Positions 7,365-14,416 of a DNA stretch of 20,771 nt are shown piece after piece. Source of the stretch: an uncultured Spirochaetales bacterium (GTDB taxonomy: Bacteria > Spirochaetota > Spirochaetia > Sphaerochaetales > Sphaerochaetaceae). The translations under genes and the position numbers were made by a program. Location of the stretch: positions 1 through 20,771 of the forward strand of contig CAKQTF010000005.1 in the NCBI GenBank assembly GCA_934276695.1, read 5' to 3'. The notes beneath the pieces are model-generated. The model made no database searches. It was not told the origin of the DNA and was given only the letters and a program-made list of their open reading frames with translations. Each line of letters begins with the position of its first letter. The stretch's first letter is position 1.

Positions 7365-7426
7365 TTTTTGCCTCAAAGCGTAAAATGATACCTTTTATCG
7401 AATGTTAAAGCCTACGAAGGCAAAAA
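7365..7426. repeat. Widely spaced inverted repeat in the divergent control region
   Basis: TTTTTGCCT (7365-7373) and AGGCAAAAA (7418-7426) are perfect reverse complements separated by 44 bases. They lie between the response-regulator gene and the permease operon. Opposed half-sites of this sort could serve an AraC-type regulator acting on two divergent promoters. The element could also be chance in AT-rich DNA. Confidence 0.4.
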
Positions 7427-7429
7427 CTC

Positions 7430-7470
7430 AGATGTTATTCTCTTTACTATAAACAGGAGGAATAACATCT
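7430..7470 (+). promoter_or_regulatory. Hairpin enclosing the ribosome binding site of the permease operon
   Basis: AGATGTTATTC (7430-7440) is perfectly complementary to GAATAACATCT (7460-7470), leaving a 19-base loop. The Shine-Dalgarno AGGAGG (7455-7460) lies in the loop except for its last G. The downstream arm fills the spacer and ends on the first T of the TTG start codon. Folding of the mRNA would hold the start codon against a stem, so translational control is plausible. As DNA it could instead be a protein-binding palindrome. Confidence 0.5.
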
Positions 7471-8375
7471 TGAAATCTAGAAAAATAGGCATGAAGGAGA
7501 AACAAGGCTACTGGGGCTTGCTCTTCATCGCACCCTGGATTATTGGCTTCTTAGTATTTCAGCTATATCCATTCCTTTCATCATTCATATATTCATTCAC
7601 AGACTATAGCATATTCGGCAAAGCACACTTTGTCGGTCTTAAGAACTATAGAAAGCTCTTCACTATAGATCCGGACTTTAAGAAATCAATCGGCGTGACA
7701 ATCCACTACGCTATTATTTCTGTACCGGGGAAACTGATCTTCGCATTGATTGTTGCGTTACTTCTGAACATGAAGATAAAACACGTGAACTTCTTCAGAA
7801 CACTCTTTTATCTCCCATCTATACTTGGTGGCTCAGTTGCGATATCTGCACTATGGAAGCTGATGTTCATGAAAGACGGCATGGTTAATAATATGCTTTC
7901 ATCTCTCAGGATCCCTCCAGTTGATTGGCTTGGTTCCCCTCATATTGCACTATACACAATAAGCTTATTACAGATCTGGCAATTCGGATCTTCAATGGTC
8001 CTATTCTTAGCAGCCCTGAAGCAGATACCAGCAGAATACTATGAGTCAGCTTCCCTTGATGGCGCTTCAAAGTGGAAATGCTTCCTGCATATCACATTCC
8101 CTATGATTACACCAATTGTCTTCTTTAACTTAATCATGCAGATGATCAATGCACTCCAGAGCTTTACATCAGCATTCGTAATCACTAATGGCGGACCATT
8201 GAAATCCACATATCTAATTGGCCTTAAGCTCTATGAAGAAGGTTTCAACAACTTCAAGATGGGTTATGCATCATCTATCAGCTGGGTTCTATTTGCAATA
8301 ATACTTCTCTTTACACTCTTAGTATTCAGATCCTCTGATGCGTGGGTTTATTACCAGGATGGAGGTGAATTCTGA
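7470..8375 (+). CDS. ABC sugar transporter permease (MalF/YesP-like)
   Basis: A 301-residue inner-membrane protein with about six hydrophobic helices. The first is in GLLFIAPWIIGFLVFQLYPF. The ATPase-docking EAA loop is EYYESASLDGASKWKCFLHI (about 189-208), followed by FPMITP. It begins with TTG at 7470, placed by a strong AGGAGG nine bases upstream; no in-frame ATG has a better site. It is the first gene of a plus-strand operon, divergent from the two-component system. Its stop overlaps the next gene's start (TGATG). It should pair with the next permease and take substrate from the binding protein at 1190-2497. No ATPase gene lies nearby, so a shared MsmX-type ATPase from elsewhere is inferred. 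Confidence 0.9.
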   Translation: MKSRKIGMKEKQGYWGLLFIAPWIIGFLVFQLYPFLSSFIYSFTDYSIFGKAHFVGLKNYRKLFTIDPDFKKSIGVTIHYAIISVPGKLIFALIVALLLNMKIKHVNFFRTLFYLPSILGGSVAISALWKLMFMKDGMVNNMLSSLRIPPVDWLGSPHIALYTISLLQIWQFGSSMVLFLAALKQIPAEYYESASLDGASKWKCFLHITFPMITPIVFFNLIMQMINALQSFTSAFVITNGGPLKSTYLIGLKLYEEGFNNFKMGYASSISWVLFAIILLFTLLVFRSSDAWVYYQDGGEF

Positions 8376-9187
8376 TGGTTACAAAAAACAGCAGGTTAAA
8401 ATCAAAGATAATATTCATTCCACTGATCTGGATGTTCTTCTCTTCCTTCAAGACTAACTATGAGATTCTTGGTTCTTATAGCTTATTGCCAGAAAAATTC
8501 ATTCTCGATGGTTATAAGAATGGCTGGAACGGAATCGGAAGGAATACATTTGGGCTCTATATCATGAATACATTCAAGATGGTGCTTCCTACTGTGCTCT
8601 TCACAGTCTTCTCAAGTGCTATCGTTGCTTATGGTTTCGGAAGGTTCAAGTTCCCGATGAAAAAGCCTCTTTTCGCACTTATGATCTCAACACTGATGCT
8701 TCCAAACTCCGTAATCATCATCCCCCGTTATCTGCTTTTCAATAAGTGGGGCTGGCTTGATAGCTATAAGCCATTCATCATTCCCGCACTCTTTGCCTGT
8801 GATGCTTTCTTCATCTTCATGCTTGTCCAGTTCATAAGAGGGATTCCTAAGGAGCTTGATGAGGCTGCGACTATTGATGGCTGTAACCCAGTAGGCATAT
8901 TCGGGCGCATTCTGCTTCCTCTGATGAAACCTGCGCTGTTCTCAGCAGGCCTTTTCAAGTTCATGTGGACATGGAATGATTTCTTCAATACTCTGATATA
9001 TATAAGCAAGGTTGAGAAATACCCTATTTCACTGGGACTGAGAATATCACTGGATACATCATCAGCCGTGCAGTGGAACCAGATAATGGCAATGGCGCTC
9101 ATTTCAATATTGCCTCTTGTAGTGCTCTTCTTCCTAGCACAGAAATACTTCGTAGAAGGAATAGCTACATCAGGGTTAAAGGGTTAG
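8375..9187 (+). CDS. ABC sugar transporter permease (MalG/YesQ-like), first helix shortened
   Basis: A 270-residue partner permease. The EAA loop is ELDEAATIDGCNPVGIFGRI with LPLMKP after it, and the C-terminus FVEGIATSGLKG is the canonical MalG ending. The N-terminus is odd: the family has a full membrane helix before the LWM-SFKT segment, but here only IIFIPLIWMFF remains, so about 12-15 residues seem to be missing. Whether the protein still inserts correctly is unclear. The start ATG overlaps the upstream stop by one base. The stop is TAG at 9185-9187, with the next gene in the same frame only one codon later. It presumably forms a heterodimer with the preceding permease. Confidence 0.88.
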   Translation: MVTKNSRLKSKIIFIPLIWMFFSSFKTNYEILGSYSLLPEKFILDGYKNGWNGIGRNTFGLYIMNTFKMVLPTVLFTVFSSAIVAYGFGRFKFPMKKPLFALMISTLMLPNSVIIIPRYLLFNKWGWLDSYKPFIIPALFACDAFFIFMLVQFIRGIPKELDEAATIDGCNPVGIFGRILLPLMKPALFSAGLFKFMWTWNDFFNTLIYISKVEKYPISLGLRISLDTSSAVQWNQIMAMALISILPLVVLFFLAQKYFVEGIATSGLKG

Positions 9188-9190
9188 AAA

Positions 9191-10006
9191 ATGTGGAGAG
9201 AGAACAAAGCGGGACTCATCCGTGAAATTGATGCTCTTGATGATAAAGAGATGATAGCAATGGGGCAATGCGGATTCATAATGAATCTTGGCCATATAAA
9301 GCTTGCTATAGATCTTATCATCTCTGATCTGTATTACAATGAAACAAATATATCACGAAGAGCTGTGAAGCCTCCGTTTGAGATAGATGAGATGCCAGAC
9401 ATCAATTATGTCCTAGTATCTCATGAGCATAGAGACCACTTGGATAAAGCACTCATTGAAAAGCTAGCTAAACGCAAAAAGCCATGCAAAGTCATCGCAC
9501 CACGCCATATTCTCTCTTCTCTTGATATCCCATCCTCTTTAAAAATAGCTCTTCACGACTATGAATGCTATAGAGACAAAGATGTGTCCATCTCTCCTAT
9601 TCCAGTCCCGCATATGGAATACAGATACTCTGCTAAGGACTATTCTGAGTTCTATGGCTATATCATCTCTTATGGAAAGTTAAGGCTCTTCCACGGAGGA
9701 GACTTAATCTCATCCGATATTCTCCTTGAAGATCTAAAAAAAGAAGCTCCATTCAATTACCTTTTCCTGCCAATCAACGGACGTGATAAGGAAAGAGAAG
9801 CCAAAGGCATTGTCGGAAACATGGATGAAAGAGAAGCAATAGAACTTGCACTTGATTTAAGAGCTTCTAATCTAATACCTACCCACTTTGATTTATTCAG
9901 GGAAAATGGCGCAGATCCTGCTGTTTTTGAAAACCTTGCAAAAGGCAGGATAAAGACGCTCATTCCAGTTCCTGGTAAGAAATACCTGCTAAGTACTGAA
10001 TCCTGA
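9191..10006 (+). CDS. UlaG-like metallo-beta-lactamase-fold hydrolase
   Basis: A 271-residue cytoplasmic protein. The metal-binding motif HEHRDH sits at 78-83 (SHEHRDHLD), with further likely ligands H141 (PVPHMEY), D171 (HGGDL) and H232 (PTHFDLF). This pattern fits the UlaG/L-ascorbate-6-phosphate lactonase branch of the metallo-beta-lactamase fold, which hydrolyses lactones or phosphoesters. It begins one codon after the permease stop, with AAAGGG seven bases before the ATG, so it is translationally coupled to the transporter. A role on an imported sugar acid or lactone is inferred from this position; it is not a recognised part of the Bacillus yes/yet pathway. The substrate is unknown. Confidence 0.82.
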   Translation: MWRENKAGLIREIDALDDKEMIAMGQCGFIMNLGHIKLAIDLIISDLYYNETNISRRAVKPPFEIDEMPDINYVLVSHEHRDHLDKALIEKLAKRKKPCKVIAPRHILSSLDIPSSLKIALHDYECYRDKDVSISPIPVPHMEYRYSAKDYSEFYGYIISYGKLRLFHGGDLISSDILLEDLKKEAPFNYLFLPINGRDKEREAKGIVGNMDEREAIELALDLRASNLIPTHFDLFRENGADPAVFENLAKGRIKTLIPVPGKKYLLSTES

Positions 10007-10023
10007 GAAATATACTGTCTTTT

Positions 10024-10071
10024 ATTCATTGGATATCTAAAAGCCAGTAAGTATTGGAACTCCCAATGAAT
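10024..10071. terminator. Inverted repeat between convergent genes, possible terminator
   Basis: ATTCATTGG (10024-10032) and CCAATGAAT (10063-10071) are perfect reverse complements with a 30-base loop. It lies between the 3' ends of the UlaG-like and MATE genes. No clear T-run follows on either strand, so factor-independent termination would be weak. Confidence 0.35.
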
Positions 10072-10107
10072 CCGGATATTTCCTTAGACTATTCAAGCTT
10101 TGATAGC

Positions 10108-11481
10108 TTAATAGCTATACACAGGGTTTGCAGCTGAATCAAAGATCTTCTTACGCACTCTGAAATATGCAATATTCAGGAAGATGCTGGCAAGTATCCA
10201 GCTCAGTGGGTACACAAGCATCATGAATGAATATGTATGATGGTGCGGAAGGACTGCATAAATCCAGAAGAGCCTGAATACGCAGCAGCAGAACAGTGTG
10301 ATCAATGCCGAGACCATCGATCTGCCCAGCCCCTTCAGGCATCCGCCTGGTATCTCATAGAAGTTGATCAGCGTATGGCACGAGATTCCGATAATCACCT
10401 TTATGCTTCCATAATACAGCGCTTCCGGATCATCTGTGAATATAGAGAGCAGAGGATAGCGGAAGACTGTCACAGTAAGATCGAATACAAGCCCGATGAG
10501 AACGCTGGATGCCAGTATGATCCAGTAGATCTTCTTGCATCTTTCATATTTTCCAGCTCCATAGTTCTGGCTGGTGAAAGTGACAGCAGCCTGGATAAAA
10601 GCAGAGCATATGAAATACGAGAAGTGATCATAGTTGTTGCATGCAGCAGATCCAGCAGCAGCATATGGGCCGAAGCTGTTTATAGCTCCAAGTATGCAGA
10701 AATTGGATAGAGAGAAGAGCAGTCCCTGCATTCCAGCAGGCATTCCGATGCGGAACATCAGGCCAAAGGCCTTCTTATTGAATGAGAAATCCCTGAAGGA
10801 CAGTCTGATGCACCCTTTGTGGCGCAGAAGCATTGCAAGGACAATCATCGAGCTGATCGCATTTGAGACCACTGTAGCAATCCCGACTCCTGCAACACTC
10901 ATTCCCAAGCCGGCAACAAACACCAGATCCAGGATGACATTGGCAATCCCGGCAAGCATAAGAGCATAGAGAGGCCTCTTCGTATCACCATAGCTGCGGA
11001 GGATCGCAGATCCGAAATTGAATATCATGATGAATGGCATGCCTGCAAAATATATCTTCAGATACAGGGACGCAAGCGGAAGGATCTCCTCCGGCGTATC
11101 TATCATCTCAAGCAGCGGAGTGGAGAGGAAGATGCCGAGAAACAGAAGCAGGAAACCGCCAAGAATAGCCACAAGCATGACTGTCGGCACTGCTTTCTCC
11201 ACCTTATCTTCCCTTCTCTCTCCGATCAGCTTCGCAATCACGACATTCGCTCCGACGGAAAGCCCGTTGAATAGGTTGAGAAAGAGATTGATCAGCGGGC
11301 TGTTGCTTCCTACTGCAGCAAGTGCCATTGAGCCGGAGAACTGTCCGACAACCGCAGAATCAACAGAGTTGAAAAGCTGCTGGAGAAAGCTAGAGGCCAT
11401 GACAGGCAATGTGAAAACCAGGACTTTCGGAAGAATGCTCCCATTGATCATATCCATCTTGCTATTCTTATTCTCTGCCAT
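10108..11481 (-). CDS. MATE-family efflux transporter
   Basis: A 457-residue, 12-helix membrane protein. The N-terminal segment ILPKVLVFTLPVMASSFLQQLFNSVDSAVVGQF is characteristic of MATE antiporters (NorM/DinF-type), which export drugs or metabolites using sodium or protons. The internal repeat shows as a second similar segment near MFRIGMPAGMQGLLFSLSN. The length is typical. ATG at 11481 has AGGAG seven bases upstream, and a good sigma-70 promoter lies at 11511-11539. The gene is alone, convergent with the UlaG-like gene and divergent from the SRP RNA. The substrate cannot be told from sequence. Confidence 0.92.
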   Translation of the reverse strand: MAENKNSKMDMINGSILPKVLVFTLPVMASSFLQQLFNSVDSAVVGQFSGSMALAAVGSNSPLINLFLNLFNGLSVGANVVIAKLIGERREDKVEKAVPTVMLVAILGGFLLLFLGIFLSTPLLEMIDTPEEILPLASLYLKIYFAGMPFIMIFNFGSAILRSYGDTKRPLYALMLAGIANVILDLVFVAGLGMSVAGVGIATVVSNAISSMIVLAMLLRHKGCIRLSFRDFSFNKKAFGLMFRIGMPAGMQGLLFSLSNFCILGAINSFGPYAAAGSAACNNYDHFSYFICSAFIQAAVTFTSQNYGAGKYERCKKIYWIILASSVLIGLVFDLTVTVFRYPLLSIFTDDPEALYYGSIKVIIGISCHTLINFYEIPGGCLKGLGRSMVSALITLFCCCVFRLFWIYAVLPHHHTYSFMMLVYPLSWILASIFLNIAYFRVRKKIFDSAANPVYSY

Positions 11482-11510
11482 GAAGCGGCTCCTATTACGA
11501 CTATAATTGG

Positions 11511-11539
11511 GTTATACACGAGAAACGATAACTTTTCAA
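11511..11539 (-). promoter_or_regulatory. Putative sigma-70 promoter of the MATE gene
   Basis: On the minus strand TTGAAA (11534-11539) is followed by a 17-base spacer and TATAAC (11511-11516). Transcription would start near 11504, giving a leader of about 22 bases that includes AGGAG at 11489-11493. Confidence 0.55.
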
Positions 11540-11604
11540 AGCACTTAGCATACAGGAAGCCCGACATGGCCAGTATTCATAGAGAATCATGGCAAACATG
11601 CATC

Positions 11605-11636
11605 TTGTAATTACTTCAAAAAGATGGTATTAAAAT
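11605..11636 (+). promoter_or_regulatory. Putative promoter of the SRP RNA
   Basis: TTGTAA (11605-11610) and TATTAA (11628-11633) are separated by 17 bases; an overlapping TAAAAT ends at 11636. A start near 11641 would leave about 50 bases ahead of the mature SRP RNA. No better promoter is visible closer to the RNA. Confidence 0.4.
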
Positions 11637-11692
11637 ACAGTCAATGAGAGAAAGAACAGCATAAGGAGAGTGCAACTCCCTCCCTTCTCTAT

Positions 11693-11793
11693 CAGCAGCA
11701 GATACCAGGCAATGCATGCCTCCCAACCCCGTCAGGACAGGAATGTAGCAGCGGTCAGAGGATTTTGCATGTGACCAGGACCATTTGCTGCTG
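11693..11793 (+). ncRNA. ffs: Small bacterial signal recognition particle RNA (4.5S)
   Basis: The core GTCAGGACAGGAATGTAGCAGCGG matches the universal SRP RNA hairpin that binds Ffh (family pattern GTCAGG-CCGGAA-G-AGCAGC). Flanking bases build the long rod: CCTC pairs with GAGG and ATGC with GCAT. The terminal stem CAGCAGCA (11693-11700) pairs perfectly with TGCTGCTG (11786-11793). Five T residues follow at once, so the closing stem probably also helps termination. The length of about 101 bases suits the 4.5S class. Its place just before dnaX is common in bacteria. Confidence 0.88.
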
Positions 11794-11857
11794 TTTTTAT
11801 TATTCATGCACCTTCTTGGCAGACCTTATTCTATGCTATCATCTAAGTGGAGGCAAA

Positions 11858-13588
11858 ATGGCTTACGAAGTAACTGCAACAAGGAAAAGACCTCAGAATT
11901 TTGAGACTCTTGTGGGTCAGGAATTTGTTGTATCAACACTTGAGAATGCAATAAAAGAAGGCAGGATAGCCCATGCATATCTCTTCTCAGGGCCAAGAGG
12001 CGTAGGCAAGACAAGCTCAGCAAGGCTGCTTGCCAAGGCACTGAACTGCGAGAAAGGCCCGACGGCACATCCATGTGGCGTCTGCTCATCATGCAGGGAG
12101 ATCGCAGAAGGGGCCAGCACCGATGTGATAGAGATCGATGGTGCTTCAAATACATCCGTCAATGATATAAGGGCAATCAAGGAAGAGGTCCTATTCCCTC
12201 CTCAGAGCTCACGATACAAGATATACATCATTGATGAGGTCCATATGCTCTCCACATCTGCATTCAATGCGCTTCTGAAGACAATTGAGGAGCCTCCATC
12301 ATATATCATATTCATATTTGCAACGACAGAGCTTCAGAAAGTCCCTGCGACAATCAGATCAAGATGCCAGCAGTTCAGATTCCAGCTGATAAGCCAGGAA
12401 CTCATAATCAAGTGCCTGCGGAGTGCAGCTGAGGATCTGGGAATCCATGCAGATGAGGATGCGCTCTTCTGGATCAGCAAGGAAGCCACTGGCTCAATGA
12501 GGGATGCTTACACGCTCTTTGACCAGGTCGCGGCTTTCTCATCTGACCACATAACGCTCCAGAAGATAAAGGAAAGGCTGAATCTTGCTGGCTTCTCCGC
12601 AATCACTGAGATTGTAAGAGCATCTATATCCGGGAATGTGAAAGATGCGCTTGAAAAGCTCGCATCGCTCTTTGACAATGGTGTATCAGCAGAACGCATC
12701 GTAAAGGATTCTGCAGAGTTCTTCAGAACACTTATGCTCTATAAGAGTGGCATCAGACGGCCGGACCTGCTTGGAGTAGTTGAGAGCGACATTCCGGAAG
12801 ATCTGGTCTCAGCACTTACGGAAGAGCAGATCGAAGCTGCACTCAAAGCATTTATAAATCTATATAGAGACTTAAGATATACAATATCACCAAGACTCGA
12901 GACAGAGCTATTGGTATCCCGGCTGTCATCCCTTACTAAACTCATATCACAGGAAAGCCTTTTAAGAAAGCTCGAAGAGATGAAGAACGGGATAATCTCT
13001 GGCGATGTTGTGATAAAGAAGAAGAAAGAGCCTGTTGTGATCGAAGCGCCATCAGAAAAGACCGTACAGGTCCAGGAATCTGCAGTACCAGATGCAGTCA
13101 GCGATCCAGTCCCTTCAATGTACAGCACTGAGGAGCCGCAGGATGATGCATGGAGCCATGATGATAGCCCTTTTCAGGTAGGCCCTGAACTGCTTCCTCT
13201 CATTCAGGAACAGCTCAGGCAGAAAGGACTGCTTAAGCATTCCCGCATAATAGGAAGCGCAAGATCCATAATAGAGGACAGGCCTGGGCATGCAGTGATC
13301 ACAATAGCAAGTGCTCTTGACTATAATGTAATCAAGGACAGCACAAAGCCTGTTGAGAATATACTATCAGAGCTTGCCGGAGAAGCTTATACAGTCCAGT
13401 TCAGGGCAGAAGAGAAGAGCACTGAGAAGGGAGAGATCTCAGAGGAGATGCAGATCCTGAGGAACATCTTCGGCGGCAATGTGATAATTCATGAGAAAAC
13501 AGCTAAGGAGAGAGCAGAGAATGAATATAAACCCATTCGATCTGATGAAGCAGATGGGCTCGATAGAAGCCCGGATGAAGACAGTTAA
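11858..13588 (+). CDS. dnaX: DNA polymerase III subunit gamma/tau
   Basis: A 576-residue clamp-loader ATPase. From the N-terminus: Walker A GPRGVGKTS (45-53), zinc-binding cysteines 64, 73, 76 and 79, Walker B IIDEVH (124-129), and the SRC arginine-finger motif at 168-170. The C-terminal third is variable and charged, as in tau. The frame is open upstream through the SRP RNA, but the true start is ATG 11858, where GGAGG lies seven bases upstream and the protein begins MAYEVTATRKRPQNF. The A-rich slippery heptamer used in E. coli is not present in that form; the run of AAG/AAA codons near 13015-13028 is the only candidate. The last 23 codons overlap the next gene. Confidence 0.97.
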   Translation: MAYEVTATRKRPQNFETLVGQEFVVSTLENAIKEGRIAHAYLFSGPRGVGKTSSARLLAKALNCEKGPTAHPCGVCSSCREIAEGASTDVIEIDGASNTSVNDIRAIKEEVLFPPQSSRYKIYIIDEVHMLSTSAFNALLKTIEEPPSYIIFIFATTELQKVPATIRSRCQQFRFQLISQELIIKCLRSAAEDLGIHADEDALFWISKEATGSMRDAYTLFDQVAAFSSDHITLQKIKERLNLAGFSAITEIVRASISGNVKDALEKLASLFDNGVSAERIVKDSAEFFRTLMLYKSGIRRPDLLGVVESDIPEDLVSALTEEQIEAALKAFINLYRDLRYTISPRLETELLVSRLSSLTKLISQESLLRKLEEMKNGIISGDVVIKKKKEPVVIEAPSEKTVQVQESAVPDAVSDPVPSMYSTEEPQDDAWSHDDSPFQVGPELLPLIQEQLRQKGLLKHSRIIGSARSIIEDRPGHAVITIASALDYNVIKDSTKPVENILSELAGEAYTVQFRAEEKSTEKGEISEEMQILRNIFGGNVIIHEKTAKERAENEYKPIRSDEADGLDRSPDEDS

Positions 13589-13829
13589 GGAAGACATAGA
13601 GAAGATAACAGCAACAGGCTCTGCAGGAGCTGGAATGGTGGAAGTGACGCTCAATGGAAACTTCAAGGTCCTCTCAATAAACATCAATGAAGTAATGATT
13701 GATAAGAATGAGAAGAACACGCTTGAGGTCCTCATAACATCTGCAGTGAATGATGCAGGGGATAAGATAAGAAGAGAAGTCGAAGCCTATACAAGGCGCT
13801 CCGCAGAAGGGCTGGGCATCAAGGTATGA
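13521..13829 (+). CDS. ybaB: YbaB/EbfC-family nucleoid-associated protein
   Basis: A 102-residue DNA-binding protein. The family pattern is clear: NPFDLMKQM, then a helix, ITATGSAGAGMVEVTLNG, a strand with LSININ, and LEVLITSAVNDAGDKI. Such proteins bind DNA as dimers and sit between dnaX and recR in many genomes. ATG 13521 is chosen because it gives the family's usual N-terminus and has AAGGAG ten bases upstream; the frame is open ten codons further. It overlaps the dnaX 3' end by 68 bases in another frame, and its stop overlaps the recR start (ATGA). Confidence 0.93.
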   Translation: MNINPFDLMKQMGSIEARMKTVKEDIEKITATGSAGAGMVEVTLNGNFKVLSININEVMIDKNEKNTLEVLITSAVNDAGDKIRREVEAYTRRSAEGLGIKV

Positions 13830-14416
13830 CAGCACTGGATGAGCTCACAAGACTCCTTAAGAAGCTTCCGGGAATGGGAGCTAAGTCTGCATCCCGCATT
13901 GCCTATCATCTGATAAGGTGTGACAGTGATTACAACAGGGCTCTTGGGAATGCAATAGGGACGATAAAGGACAGGATACATCCATGCCCAGTATGCGGTG
14001 CTTATGCAGAGAGCGATACATGCATATTCTGCTCATCACCTGATAGGGATAAATCAGTACTATGCATAGTGGAACAGCCTCAGGATGTGCTTACAATAGC
14101 AGATGCCGGGATTTACAATGGGCTCTTCCATGTCCTAGGTGGCGCAATCAGCCCTCTTAACGGAATCGGGCCAGAGCAGCTGTCCTTCACTTCCCTCATG
14201 GACAGGATAAGGAAAGGGAGCTTCAGGGAGATAATAATAGCAACTAATCCGACTGAGGAAGGAGACACAACAGCCTTATACATAAAGCGGCTGCTGAAAG
14301 ACAGCGACCTGACAATAACCAGGCTTGCTTCAGGGCTCCCGATCGGAGGCGATTTAGGATATGCAGATAAGCTGACGCTACTGCGGTCACTCAGAGGGAG
14401 AGTCAAGCTCTCTTAA
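13826..14416 (+). CDS. recR: Recombination mediator protein RecR
   Basis: A 196-residue protein of normal length. A helix-hairpin-helix lies at about 9-30 (LPGMGAKSASRIAYHL). The zinc finger has cysteines 54, 57, 66 and 69 (CPVCGAYAESDTCIFC). The Toprim domain begins at LCIVEQPQDV, with the family motif TNPTEEGDTTALYI. RecR works with RecO/RecF to load RecA at gapped DNA. Its start overlaps the ybaB stop by four bases, so dnaX, ybaB and recR should be one transcript. Its 3' end overlaps the convergent permease gene by 30 bases, with no terminator visible. Confidence 0.97.
   Translation: MTALDELTRLLKKLPGMGAKSASRIAYHLIRCDSDYNRALGNAIGTIKDRIHPCPVCGAYAESDTCIFCSSPDRDKSVLCIVEQPQDVLTIADAGIYNGLFHVLGGAISPLNGIGPEQLSFTSLMDRIRKGSFREIIIATNPTEEGDTTALYIKRLLKDSDLTITRLASGLPIGGDLGYADKLTLLRSLRGRVKLS

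Noticed and set aside
9185-9193. Fusion of the permease and the UlaG-like protein by TAG readthrough (they share a frame)
   Set aside because: The permease ends at its canonical C-terminus, and the hydrolase has its own ribosome site and ATG.
10237-10710. 157-codon plus-strand open frame inside the MATE gene
   Set aside because: It is antisense to a clear MATE protein and has no recognisable domain.
11018-11506. 162-codon plus-strand open frame at the MATE 5' end
   Set aside because: It is a shadow of the MATE coding strand with low-complexity composition and no family resemblance.
11765-11857. N-terminal extension of DnaX by 31 codons
   Set aside because: It overlaps the SRP RNA and its T-run; the family N-terminus and GGAGG support ATG 11858.
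12739-13128. 129-codon minus-strand open frame inside dnaX
   Set aside because: It is serine-rich antisense sequence typical of a shadow frame.
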